Below are positions 27,556-47,100 of a DNA stretch of 64,000 bases, in pieces. Made by a program: the position numbers and the translations under genes. The notes beneath the pieces are model-generated. The model was not told the DNA's origin. It did not search any database and saw nothing but the letters and a program-made list of their open reading frames with translations. Origin of the DNA: Brugia malayi (Eukaryota > Nematoda > Chromadorea > Rhabditida > Onchocercidae); assembly GCF_000002995.4 (NCBI RefSeq), contig NW_025062479.1, forward strand, positions 21,076,721 through 21,140,720, in the 5' to 3' direction. Each line of letters begins with the position of its first letter. The first letter of the stretch is position 1.

Positions 27556-28075
27556 GGAATATTGTTTTGCGCAATTTCTGATATTTTGAGCTATGATAAT
27601 GGTAGTGGTAATGGTGGTGGTTGATGTTGTCATTCGAGAATGTCATCAGATCAACTGAGCCATGAATCAATCATTTGTAACATTCATATTTTTTCCATTT
27701 GAGAACCAGTTTCTTCTCTTGTTTTTTCATGTTATGTATTTTCCTTATTTTGTGACATTTTGCTGGAACTCACAGGTTGCTGAAAAATAGTTTTTAGAAG
27801 TTATGTAATATCTAAAATCGCTAATTTCTGTTGTTAAATTGAAAATGATTATTTATTACCATAATTTTAAATCTAGCTATTTGCCATCATTAACTTTTTC
27901 TTCATGGAACTTTTTCATTCATCTATCAGTAGTTTTGTTTCTCATTTCATAATTCTTCAGGATTAGTATGAAATTTAGCGTACTACTGCATTGAAATTTA
28001 GGAAATAAGCATAGTTTTGAGTCAAAAAGTGAAATTTCTAATATTTTATAGTTTATAAGAAACTTCTCGATTAAA

Positions 28076-31000
28076 ATGTTCCGGTCATCAATGACATTAA
28101 TGGATGTTCGATTATGCCAGAAATGTTGCAAGCGATCTCTTTCATCAAAACAGTTAATATATGAAAAATATGGGCATCCACCAGATGTAAGGATTCTTTT
28201 GCGTTATATTTCTTTGTTTTTCAATTATTTAAGTTTAAACTAATGAAATTATTTGTCCCTTCAAACACTGAATTTGATTATGTTATTATATTACTGAGAA
28301 ATTTGTAGTACCATTACACACGTCATGTTTGATTCACAATGAATATGAGCTTAGCAGAGAGATTATTTCTGAAAAAAGTATTTGGTTATTTTAAATGAAA
28401 TTCATGAAAGCAAAACTTATGTCATTATAGAAGAGAATTTTTACTTCCAAAAATGAAATCATGAGTTTGTTTTTGCAGGTATTGAACTTAGTAACGAAAG
28501 AAATAGGGAAAGTTGGTGCTGATGAGGTACGAGTACGTTGGATGGGTGCACCGATCAATCCAGCGGATATAAATCAACTGCAAGGAGTTTATCCACGAAA
28601 GCCACCATTACCTGCTGTTGGTGGAATGGAAGGTTTTGGTGAAGTTGAAGAGGTGATTTCATTATCCTTCTTCTTGGATTTTAAATTTGTAACAAGATGC
28701 ATTTTTTCTGATTTTTGTTCACACTAGATTGGAAGTGGGGTGACGACTTTGCGTGTCGGCGATTGGGTTCTACCAGGTATTTCGAGTGCTGGTAGTTGGA
28801 GGACACTCGGAAATCACTACGAAAAGGATGTTTTTAAAATTGCTAAAGATTTGCCGTTTGATTCAGCGGCTACACTTCAGGTTGTTTTTTTTTTTCCCTT
28901 GTGATATTTGTGAGATATTTTGGATTTTAATTCAATTGATGTGTCGTATTTTTTCTTTTTCGGTTTATTATTAATGATTTTTATAGATTCTTCTTGTGGA
29001 TGAGCATCTATGGTAGATATTAATACGTCTTCAGATGTTATACTTGAATTCAGTAGTTGTCGATTTAAAAAAAGGTTATAATTGATTTTTAGGTTAATCC
29101 GCCGACAGCCTACAGAATGCTGAAGGACTTTGTTAATTTAAAAGCCGGTGATTTGGTTGTACAAAATGGTGCAAATTCGAGTGTCGGTCGTTGTGTTATA
29201 GAGGTGAAATTCTTATTCTAACAGTTTGGTTTATGTATCGAAGACGGTATCTTATGATTTATATTTGCAAGAAAAAATATTTGCTGATAAACCTTGTGTT
29301 CTTTTTATGCTTTTATGAGTCCTTTTTATTTGTATTGAATCTAGTTGTGCAAATTATGGAATATCCGAACTGTAAATATTGTACGTAATCGTGAAAATCT
29401 TGATGTACTTGTCCGAGAATTGAAAGAAATTGGTGCCGATGAAGTGTTCACGGAAGAGGAAATGAAAAAAGAATCGATGAATAAAGTGAGTATTATTTCA
29501 TCCTATTTTAGTCACTGGAATTCCTACAAGAATTTAGAATCATATTTACAATAAAATGTTTTAAGTTATAAAAGTGTAAAAGGTTTTTTTGTAGAATAAA
29601 TATTTCTCTGTTATATTTAGCTAGAATTAAAAAATTATTTCTCTAAAAGCTAATTCCACTTCCAACTCAGTGAGGTTTAATTGCATCCAGCATTTTAATT
29701 AGCTTATATGCCGCTTGTGATGAATACGGATTTGAGATACTGCCAAACTTAATATTAGTTTTTAAAAAATTTTTTGGTATAATTACAAATTATCAAATTT
29801 TTTCTAATTATCAGCAGCTAAGCTTTAAATCCTTTTTAGATTTACTAAAGTACTCAGTGCTATGACAGATTCCTCGTACTTTCTTGCTCCTATAACTCAG
29901 CTGCACTTTCATGAACTAGATATAGGACTTCGCAGGTCTTATTTTGTTCATCCACACTTCTAGTTCCTAAACAATCCGCCTTATCGAAATTTTGTTAGGA
30001 AGTTTTATGGCTTCTAAATTTGATTTAGTTATAATTTAATTTAATCTATATTTGTTATATTTTCATATTTGTTAGCTTTCAGGCTAAAAACGCTCAGTTG
30101 GCGCTGAATTGTGTCGGTGGTCGTAGTGCGATGTTGTTATCAACTTGCCTTTCCAATAAGGGAGTAATGATTACTTATGGTGGAATGAGCAAGAAACCAG
30201 TTGAGGCATGAGATTTTCTACAGTTTCCATTAATTTAATTAATGATTAAAATAAAATTGTTGATAATTTCTTGTTTCTTCTGCGAAAAATTAATATTGAT
30301 TTTAGGTCCCAACTGGATCATTAATATTTAAAGATATCAAATTGGTGGGTTTTTGGATTTCTCAGTGGTACACAACTCAAGGCAACAAAAAGGTTCGTTT
30401 TTTTTTTTCATATCCTAATTTCCATATTTATTTTTTCCTTTACATATTTTCAATTCTACGAATCTTTTTTCCTTATATCATTGCCTAGACTTATACTGTC
30501 GGAATTATCATTAGTTTAAAAATGCTAATTCATTTCTCACTATGCATTACTTCATCTGCAAATTCCGTAATAGGACTTTGACTTTTTATAACCTCTATTT
30601 GATACAAATGCATTTGGTAAGAGAATATCACTTTTTGTTTTTTAAAACTTAATTGAAATGTTTTTTTTTTTTTTTTTTAACTTTTATTTTGCTGATCAGA
30701 TGCATAATGTTGGAGCTTATTAGAAAATGCATTTGGAATTCATTCAGAAAGTTAACTTTGTTCGAATGAAATTTGAATGGAACTGTGGATTTGATTTTCA
30801 TTTATTCATCAACTAAATAAAAATTGAAATGCATGTATTACTGATTAGAACCTCGAATTACTGATAGACATTACTAATATTATAACTCCTTTTGTTGTTC
30901 ACTTGTAAGGATATCCTTCAAGATTCAAGGGGTAAACTTATGGTCTTAGTGTTTTAGCAAAAAATTTGCAATGATATTCTGCAAAGCTATATGCATTTCT

Positions 31001-31294
31001 ATCATAAATTACATAAAATTTAGAAATTTCTATTTTCTCAATATTACTGGTAATTTTCTGTAATTCTGAGATTAAATCTTACATTGAATCAAGCTTGCTG
31101 AGTGATTATTTTCTAATTTGTGTTTCACTGATTTTCAGGATCGTGAAGCAATGTTTGAAGAACTACAGGATTTAATAAAGCATGGAAAACTCCATCCACC
31201 GAAAATCAATAAATTAAAGCTTGAAGAGTGGAAAACAGCGATCACTAATGCGATGAATTCATCGGGAACAAAACAGCTTCTTATTATGCAATAG
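28076..31294 (+). CDS. MECR: MECR, mitochondrial trans-2-enoyl-CoA/ACP reductase
   Basis: Carries out the last reductive step of mitochondrial fatty-acid synthesis type II (enoyl-thioester to acyl-thioester, NADPH), the pathway that supplies octanoyl-ACP for lipoate. Exons: 28076-28186, 28479-28652, 28728-28880, 29093-29203, 29345-29485, 30083-30205, 30306-30392, 31139-31294; 351 residues against about 373 in human. The first ~25 residues are basic and Ser-rich (a likely matrix presequence). Family blocks follow: [85 protein letters not shown]. As in the family, it lacks the zinc-binding residues of classical MDR alcohol dehydrogenases. All seven introns are phase 0. The sixth intron seems to use a GC donor. 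AATAAA motifs lie at 31573 and 31593. Confidence 0.96.
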
Positions 31295-32616
31295 GTTGTT
31301 ACCTCACCAATCTTTCGTTGTTTACGCTACAAGTTCTTTTTCCTCTTAATTTTTTTTTTTTGACTCTGTTCATGCCTTACATTTTTTTGAATTCAAATAT
31401 TTTTATATATCATTTAATAGTATGTGCATCGATAGATTCGTCTCTGATATTTCTATCACTGTCCTCTTTTGCAATTATCATATCAGCTTACATGAGGTGA
31501 ATGTTAGATCACATCGATCGAAATTACAACATTCTCACTTTAGAATCTATCATTCTTAAATACATATCAGGAAATAAACATTGATGATGAATAATAAAAG
31601 GAGGAAAAGATGGGAACAAATATGTTCAGAATAAGTTTAGTCCAGTATTTGGCAGTAAGTCTTAAATTGACTGGTTGTGATTTGCTGATAAATAGAAACT
31701 TAGAATAGCTTGAAATAGCTGAGAAAAATATACTATAAATCTTTTGAAAATTTTCGTTGATTTGTTCAGGAAATCGTTATGAATGAAATTTAAAGAATTC
31801 TGAAATATTTCTGGATTTTATTTGTTCGAGAAATTGAAAATTAGTTTTAAAACAGAAAAAAAAAAAAAAAAAAACACAAATATGTACAGCGTCCGTAATT
31901 TTTATAATTCCATTCTTATACCAGACAACAAAGTTATGCTTTGAATGATTTTATAAATAAAAATTTCATAGCACTTTAATTGTACCACACACTGCACGAT
32001 TTTGCTTCGTTAATACGGAAATTTCAGGATAGCTGCGAAGTGTTTATTTACATCTACTTGTTTAGTTGGGATTTCAAAATATGTTTTGAAATTTTTGTAA
32101 AATTTCGAAAGTTTCTTATCTGATAAGGGCATTTCCAATGTTGGAAAGACACTTATAGTTAAAATAATTGAATTATTTTTGATTTTATGACAACGATAAG
32201 CTTGAAGGAAAATATTATTCAAAAAAAAAAAGGACTACTAAGCAGCAACGGAACTTTGATAAATACTAACTTGATCATAAATTAGAAGCTGTTATTTAAG
32301 GCTTCATTGGCATTCTTTCCTCCGAATATTTCTAAAAGATTTTTAATAGCATTATCACCTCTATCAATCCAACTTTACAGGAAAGTCACTGTGAAACGAA
32401 AGAATTCTTCGTTTGTTGTAATTTAGACAAGAGATGAAGTGGAACTTAACCATTGCTGCTAATGATAAATGAAGAATACATTTGGTATGAAATGGTGAAA
32501 GCACATGAAGCAGGTAATGGAATGCATTGGTTTCTTATTGCAAGGGAAAGAAAAGAAAAAAAAAAAACAAATTAATCTTTGGCCTAAAATATGTAAAATT
32601 AAAGACAGAAAATATA
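31295..32616. other. Convergent 3' intergenic region, MECR and RXR
   Basis: The two genes end towards each other here. Contains AATAAA at 31573-31578 and 31593-31598 for MECR. The ORFs at 31318 and 32010-32222 are AT-rich and unsupported. A long A-tract lies near 31856-31874. Confidence 0.5.
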
Positions 32617-39639
<7,023 letters not shown>

Positions 39640-40683
39640 TTGCCCAACAAAAATAGATAAATTTACCCCCTATTAAATTGGTATTACCCTAGAAAAAAGA
39701 AAAATACAAAAAAAAAAGTGAATTTACTTCTGCGATATTTTTTCATTTGCTCAAATAATTTTCAAACAAATATTATAAACGATTTATTACAATCATATTA
39801 AGGATGATAAATGAAAAAAAAAAAAAAAGGTTAAATGACTTTTGATGAATAAACGTATACAATAAACGTATGCAACTTAACTTTTTCACGTCAATAAAAC
39901 GTTAAAAAATGAGAAAAAAGATAGAAGAAAGAGATTAATATTGAGAAATGAAATATAATATTAATGTAGCACAAAAAAAAAAGGAAAAAAATATCATAAC
40001 TGTTGCAAGATTATTTTTTTTCCTACCCATTTCTCCCTAATTTTCAACTCTAACTAAATTTTGAGATTGACTAAAAATAACATCAAATTTACAAAACTAA
40101 ATTAATTATAAATTTAGCAATAAATATTAACATATCGGGTAAATAAGCATGATTTAAATTAGATGATATTTCTTAACTTAATCTCTTCTCATTAGATGAA
40201 AGCTTTTAATTTATAAATATTAAAATCCCAGTGATATATGATTATCCGATGCATTGATATCTATTTATTTAATATTATTACTTGTACTGATGTCTTTTCA
40301 GTGATAAGCTTGGAATAATTTAACAAAATTCTCAAAAAAGAGAGGAAGGTAAACAAATTAGAGCAGAAGAAGAATTAGCTGAGAAATTTTTTTCTCTTTT
40401 TTTTTGCATACCGAATTTTAATTATGTTTATCTGGTAGGATTAATAAACATTGGGACAATAACGGTAAAACAATAATGAGACAATAAAGCTTATTAAATG
40501 TAGCAATTATTTACTGTCTATTATTTGGCATAAATTAATGATTAATAATTAATAAAAATTGATATAAATGGGAAGAATGTAAAGTAATCGTGTATCATGT
40601 AGACGTTGTTTAAAGGCAAAGCCGAAAAGACGGAATGTGTTGGAGGAGGAAGAGTGAAGGAAAAGAGAGAAATGAAATGCGCT

Positions 40684-41103
40684 AAGGTCAAGCGGAATGG
40701 GAGACCTACCAGGTGACAACGACTGGTACGAAACAGCCAAAATGACGGGGACAGTCTGCACCAACACTACTTCAAATGAACCACTCTAATAATAAATGTT
40801 AATGTATGTGTATGTGTGTGTGTGTACGTGCACATATATATAATACATATATATATGGTGGTGCACTCTAGCTCAACTCTTTCTCGACAATACCTTACTA
40901 TTATCAATACTGTCATCAATTTATATCAATAAACTAAGGTCACCAATGTCCTTGTGTCATTATTATTGTCATTGTTTACAAAGTCTAAACATTTGTTTAC
41001 GTAAACAACATTCGGAAGCATACATATGTTAAAATTCATATATATGTACATAAACATATAAAAGGAAAAAAAAAGAAGCAAAAAGATGCGGAAAACAAGG
41101 TCA
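40684..41103. promoter_or_regulatory. Cluster of three AAGGTCA nuclear-receptor half-sites
   Basis: AAGGTCA occurs on the plus strand at 40684-40690, 40936-40942 and 41097-41103, about 1.0-1.5 kb upstream of the RXR start. AGGTCA is the classical half-site for RXR-type receptors, and the preceding A favours extended monomer sites. Function is inferred only. Confidence 0.4.
40803..40858. repeat. TG and AT microsatellite
   Basis: Imperfect GTGTGTGT, followed by ATATATAT-rich sequence, upstream of RXR. Confidence 0.8.
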
Positions 41104-41536
41104 TCATGATCATTATTACTACTGCATCATCATTAGTTACGCCGAATAAAATTGATTATTCCGTGATTTTTTTTTTTTTTTTTTATTTAAAGGATAAATC
41201 AATTTAAAAGTTTCATTTATTTGAAGTAATCATTTTAAAATTTCATTTATTTTACTTAATTTCATTAATCTTATTTGAATTAATGAATGGCATAAATGAG
41301 AGATCATTTGAACAAATGATTATGTGATTTCTTTAGAAATAATATATACAACATGAAATAAAGATAGTTCTAATAAAATTCATTGAATAAACTGTCATTT
41401 TAGACCTAGATTAAATATTTGTTAATTGATAGAATTAGAAGGACTCTACCTACATTTGCAATTGAAAAAAAATTCATTTAAAATGAGACAAATTCATCTA
41501 ATCATAATAATAAGTAAGCATAGATACTAAATTCTC

Positions 41537-41610
41537 ATACACGTACATACACATACACATAATACATACACACACACACACAGATGCACATATGCATACA
41601 TGCACCACCA
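41537..41610. repeat. CA microsatellite
   Basis: ACATACACATAC units lead into an uninterrupted CACACACACACA run and then ATGCA units. Confidence 0.8.
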
Positions 41611-41795
41611 ACATTCAGTAAACTGATCAGTTTATCAAGAGAGCTTTTTTTTTTTTTAATAGACTTGCAAATTTAAAAGTTTTGATTTTTTCTTTTCCTA
41701 CAGATGTCTATGAATGTCATCACCATACATACCATAGCACAGTCATAGAAAATTTCTTAGAAAAATACAAATCCACCATCTTCTGTCGTAATCAT

Positions 41796-42035
41796 TTAAT
41801 CAAGATTAAACAATTTGTCACTTGTAATAACTTTTTGGTTTAATCTAATCAGTTGCAGTATATTGTACACTTCCCTGATATGAGACAGATGATAAGGAAA
41901 TGCAACAGGATGAAAGAGATGACCTAATTTGTCCTTCCCAAAAATGGATCGTGGCAATGAAATCTGTTTATTCTGCTTGAATACATCGTCCGCTCCATAC
42001 GATTTATCATTTTTCCCAGAAACAAAAAAAGACAA
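41796..42035 (-). CDS. Doubtful ORF upstream of RXR
   Basis: A 79-codon open frame containing SYGADDVFKQNKQISLP and FHPVAFPYHLSHIREVYN. The region from GKND onwards follows a T-rich tract that could be an acceptor, and composition is less AT-biased than the flanks. An overlapping plus-strand frame (41929-42258, ending with Cys-rich FVCKKCSYC) is equally open. I recognise neither, so at most one can be real. Confidence 0.2.
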   Translation of the reverse strand: MSFFVSGKNDKSYGADDVFKQNKQISLPRSIFGKDKLGHLFHPVAFPYHLSHIREVYNILQLIRLNQKVITSDKLFNLD

Positions 42036-43552
42036 AAAAAATCAGCATTTAGAATCGAAGACATACATGTTCCAAAGAGCAAGATATGATATTTCGGATG
42101 ATACAAAAATTATTGAATTCATTAAATTCACAGAAACCTATAATATATATTTCCGTGTCAAGTATTTATTTGAAGAAATAAATAAGTGGAAGGATCTTTT
42201 CAATAATTCCGGAATCAGTTATTTCAGTTTTGTCTGTAAAAAGTGTAGTTATTGCTGAGTAAATAGCATTCTTGCAAGCAATAATCATTTTCTAAAGTAA
42301 TTCATCATTTTTATCATTGCTAGGTTGCTAGGTGTAATAGCAAAGCATTTAGTACCGACAAACAACTTCCGCTAGATTTGAGTCTTACCTGTCCTTATTA
42401 CTTACAAAAGGAGCTACATTAAGAGAACAATAGAACAAATCAATTATGATTTAGCTATTGTTCGGACTAATCCATCCTTTTCATCAAAAAATGATATGAA
42501 AGAGCAAAAGAAATAAGTTTCGATTGATGAAAAACAACAATATTTCAAATGTTTTCAAAATTGTTCTACTTAGTAGCTACTCATTGAAAACTTAACTTTT
42601 TACCACACCTATTTCATTATTAATGTAAAGCATCATGAACAGCCTTAATTAAACTAATATATTATTAGGTCAAAAATCATTCACGAAAAAATAAAAGTGA
42701 AATTAAAAATATTGAATTTTCAAGATTCATATATTACATAATAATAGTAGTGATCTTAAGACGATGAAAAACTGTTAAAATTAGATAGATTTTCGTAAAA
42801 CAATCTAGAGTTATTAGATAACATATATTATTAATAATTGAAATAAACGAAACTGCAGGATTAAAATAACTGTTATGGTGATTAAAAAACAAATTATTTT
42901 AACAGATAAGTTTAAATAACTATAAATCTGCAGTAAGAAAAAGAATGGAAACAATATTCATCACAAATAAAATTTCGATATTTTTCAAATTTAAAGTTCG
43001 AACAAGATCAAAACAATAACTTTCACTGAACATATATTCAAACTTTTTGGAATGTCATCTTATCTTTTTAATATACGACGACGCATTCATTAAGCAAAAG
43101 GATCATCCTCACCATACGATACTTGCATCCTTATTTCCGTTTTATGTTGTACCACAGTTGTTTCTTTTTTTGTTATTACTGCTGCCACCTCTTCGGAGCT
43201 CTTTTTTGCTGAAAAAAAAAAAAAAAAAAAAGAAAAAATTATTTACTGATTTGTCGATGTAACTTAATCTGCCAAAATATCTCCATCAGTCAGTAAAATA
43301 TCTCTATCAATCAGTCCTATGTCATAAAAAAAAAAATACTGAGATTGAACAGACTGCAAGTTATAACAAGAGACACATAAGTCACATACATTATCAATCA
43401 TTCTTGTCAGACATTAGGAAGATGATTCAATCTACTCCTTAACTTTATTATCAATATGCTAATGGAAAGCTCGCCATTCATTTGAAACATAAAGCATTAT
43501 TTGAAGAAATACTTCGTAAATAAAACTAGATAATGAATTAAAAGTTCACAAT

Positions 43553-43811
43553 TTAATAAAGATGTAAGCTATAAAATTGATGGTCAATATTTATCATTTT
43601 TCTTTCTGATTTAGATGGCAGGACAAAGTAGTACAAAGGGCCTTTGACCTTGTATAGAAGACCTTGCACAAGGAAAATATCCTGCCGAGCGGAATGTTTC
43701 CTGTATGATGAAATGACACCATCTGAACTTTGTCTCAAACTCAAACAATCGTCTGACCAATAGTTTTGATGAATGAACTGACCACTTGTAATGATATCAC
43801 GACTTTACAAA
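43553..43811 (-). CDS. Doubtful ORF, possible orphan terminal exon
   Basis: An open frame of about 82 codons, ending in a stop at 43553, contains SSYRKHSARQDIFLVQGLL and KGPLYYFVLPSKSERKM. A T-rich tract ending GTAAAG lies just upstream and could be an acceptor. It follows the NELF-E gene on the same strand, but a splice from the last NELF-E exon (A|GTAAAT near 44213) would not keep this frame. It is not recognised. Confidence 0.25.
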
Positions 43812-44193
43812 GAAAAAAAAAATATTCAAATGGGTCATTTGCTTGGTTGTTGTAAGTAGAAATGAATGGACATTGTGCGGTGACATCGTAGATGCAAACA
43901 AAGTGGAACCAGTGACCAAAATAATAAAAGTATTTAAAAAAAGAAGAGATTCATTAGCCTTTTGATAATGGATGATTTAATCTGAATGTTAAGTATTGTT
44001 CATAATTCAACAACATTTCATTTTGTAACATATATTTTGAGATGAAAGTGTGAATTTTTGCATTCACAACCAAAAATAAGCTAACACATATGGTAAAAGT
44101 CTCTGTGTTACTTGAAGACAAAATCTCCAGAGTTTAAAAGAATGAAAACTCAAACTTCCAAATAACAACGATCAGAATCAAATAATGTATCAA

Positions 44194-47100
44194 TTACTGA
44201 TAAAAAAATTTACTAGCTTCACTCCATGCTACTTGAACTTTAGACATCGGTGGAGGAAGTGGCAGAAAACTGGGTGTCTTACCGTCAGATGATACAGGCC
44301 ATGAGTCCGTTAGTGGTTTATTATCAGCATTAGGCCATTCACTAGGCCAACAAGATGATTTTCCTTCTTCATCATCAGGCCGCGCATTCTTTTTGTCAAA
44401 ACCGCGACGTTGACGTCGAAATCCTGCGTTTCCATCTGCACCTCTTCCTCCATTTCTATAATCTCCTTGTGTACCTCTTCGAAATGGTTCATCTTCACCT
44501 AATCTTTCTACAGGAATATGCGAAGATTCGTCATTTCTGTCGCTAGATTGATGATAAGATGAAGGCCAGAAATCATCCTTAACATTATCCTTTTCTTGTG
44601 ATTCACTTTCTTTATTATCATTAGCATTTTTACTATGTGCACTCGAATGATGATCACCGGATGTCCACAAATCATTCTTGTCTCCACTTTCATTTTTTGT
44701 TAGCCATGAGTTCTTTTGGCTAACATCTGAGTTAGCATTTGAACAATACTTGCCACCTCTTAACTCATTGTTCTGCCGTTTCGAGTGCCATAATGGATCC
44801 CCACGAATTTGGCTACCTCGTCGAGGCATTCTACCACCTCGTTCATCACATCGGAAACTACGACATCTATCGTTGTCGAAACCACCTCGTCTTTCACAAC
44901 TCCTGTGCTCATAACCACCATGTCTTTTTACAACAGTCTCTTGATAATTACCATCAGATGTTTCTCGAGACTTTGTACTAGTACTATCACCTCTTCCATC
45001 ATCACTAAATGGTTTATACCTGTCAAAATAATCATCTTTCACATTAACAAAATCATCCTTTTCGTTAACAGCTATTGTTGATTTATACGTATTAAAATTA
45101 TCCTCTTGATTATTATTATCCTTTTCAACGTTTGATCCCTCATTCGTCCTTCCGCGTGATTGAGTTCCCGATGGCCAGAAATCATCTTTTGCATAAGATG
45201 CTTCCGCTGCTGACCCCTCATCACTTGACACTTTGTTCGGACCAGACAAGAAATCATCATTATTTTCAGTGGAACTTGCTGGTAATAACGAACTTTCGCC
45301 TTCATACGTATGTCCCCGACTACGACTTCGTCTGCTTTTCTCACCACGGTAACGAACACGTTCGTTACCTCGAAAGAAATTTCCTTGGCTCCGAGAACGA
45401 TTGGAACGATCACTTCCACCTCTGTCATTATTATCGTTATTCCTGTCGAATGATTTACTACTCCGAAAGCGTCCAGAATCACTACATTGATTTTGACGGC
45501 GTGCAAATGAAACACGCAATGTTATTCCATTAACCATATTTCCATCCATCTGAAAAAAAAAAAACTTTCCGGATTTGGGTTGTATGTTATGATCAGCTGT
45601 TTTTTATTTTTATCGAACTACTTTAATTGGTATTGCGTTTATAAATGGATTTGAGTATATTTTTATAATGAATTTGACTTGATTTTTTGGAAAAAATGCT
45701 ACTTTTCATATTTCAAGTATGAAAATACTGCTTTTCAGCCATTCTTATCCAAGTATCTTAGTTATTGTATCCCACGTTAAAATTACCGAATATATACTTA
45801 CTTCTTTTATTGCAGTTTCCGCTTCCGCCGTTGTGGCATATGTAATAAATGCACTCCTGAAGATTTATGAATTTTGAAGACGAAAGAAAAGATTGTTTCA
45901 CACTGTCTGCATAAATATTCAAAACAATAAACTGCCCCTCTTATTTTATTAAAAGATAATAAGTTACAGACGTACTTCTGACGTTCCTCCACAAAAACTC
46001 TATTAATCACACCGTATTTACTGAACACATTCCGTAAAGAATCTGCTATCAAGTCGTATCCACGAATGTATAAACAAGGACCCTAAAACTGAGGAAATAG
46101 TACAACTGTCTTTCTTTTTTTGAATTTCAAAACTCTTTTTTCTTTTTTTGGAAGTAACAAAACAAGTGGAAATCATCTAAGGTTGAAACATCAAAATTCG
46201 ATTTTCCCTATTTCCAAAATTTTAAGTAGAAGCAACTTGAGCGAATTTTATAAAAACTCAAAAGTATTTACCCTGCACGGCTTGGGTTGCTCAAAACCAA
46301 TAAAAGACGATGATCCACTGTTTGCGTCAAAGGAAAACGATTGCGTTGAATATGGTTTATAATTGTCAAAGCCATCATCGTTAGATGCAGGTTTGTAGAT
46401 ATCAAAAGACGAAGATTGTGAATTGGTATCGGAAACACCGTTGTCATGAACTCCTGCTGATTTGCAGTTGTAAGATGCGTTTGCTTCTTCTCCGGTCTTG
46501 TAAGTATCAAACTCATCTGATTCTGAAGAAATCGTCTGTGCAGCGGAATTCGGGCTTGGTTTACGTACATCAGAAGTGTCTGATGTAGCACTCTGGCAAT
46601 TATCAGAATCATAAGGCGATTTATTAATGTCGGAAGATTCTCCGGTCTTTTTTGTCGTTCCAGAATCATCCGAGGGAAGTGATTTATATGTATCATCATC
46701 AGCATTCGGTGGTAACAACTCCGTGTTACTGATATTTACCTGTAAGAGAAATATATAACGATTAGAAATTAATGATTAAAAAAGAGAACATTGTTAGTGT
46801 AGAGATTTCGTTTTAATTTTAGAATGACAATCAAATCATAATTTGCATAATTTCAGAAAAAAAAAAAAAAAAAACTTCAAAACTAAAATGAAACGGAAAA
46901 TTTTAAATATATTTGAAGTCTAGACTTAAGGATACAATAGTCCTCCCTTTTCTTAGTCCTCATGTATACATCTACAAATTCATAGAAAAGTGTGCAGTGC
47001 CTTCATATTTTTATAATAATTAAAAATAAGCCGAGTTATAGCTAAAGTGCAAAACTATTTCTTACACTGAAACACTGAGACATTATAACTGAAATTCCCA

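Larger units (their letters stand above)
24309..28075. other. Non-coding interval with a fold-back repeat
   Basis: AT-rich, with an ATT microsatellite near 25441-25470 and the inverted and tandem repeats at 26.76-27.55 kb (separate entries). The ORFs at 25098 and 27331-27670 are in AT-rich or repeat DNA and do not resemble genes. Confidence 0.55.
39640..44193. other. RXR upstream region, mostly non-coding
   Basis: Holds the RXR 5' flank and the 3' flank of NELF-E. A purine-rich, less AT-rich segment at about 40560-40790 includes a 72-codon ORF with no recognisable protein and probably marks regulatory DNA. TG and CA microsatellites and three AAGGTCA motifs are listed separately. Two weak ORFs (41796-42035 minus and 43553-43811 minus) are also listed. 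Confidence 0.5.

Noticed and set aside
27331..27670. Overlapping ORFs with His/Thr-rich sequence
   Set aside because: They are translations of the fold-back and tandem repeats and of an ATGGTGGTG simple repeat.
30655..30677. Long T-tract as a possible retroposon tail
   Set aside because: It is one of many homopolymer runs in introns; no retroposed sequence or target duplication seen.
40549..40767. 72-codon minus ORF upstream of RXR
   Set aside because: No recognisable domain and no splice partners; more likely promoter DNA of unusual composition.
44310..45533. Several long overlapping ORFs on both strands inside the last NELF-E exon
   Set aside because: They are shadows of the 452-codon frame, which alone continues the RRM and keeps motif repeats.
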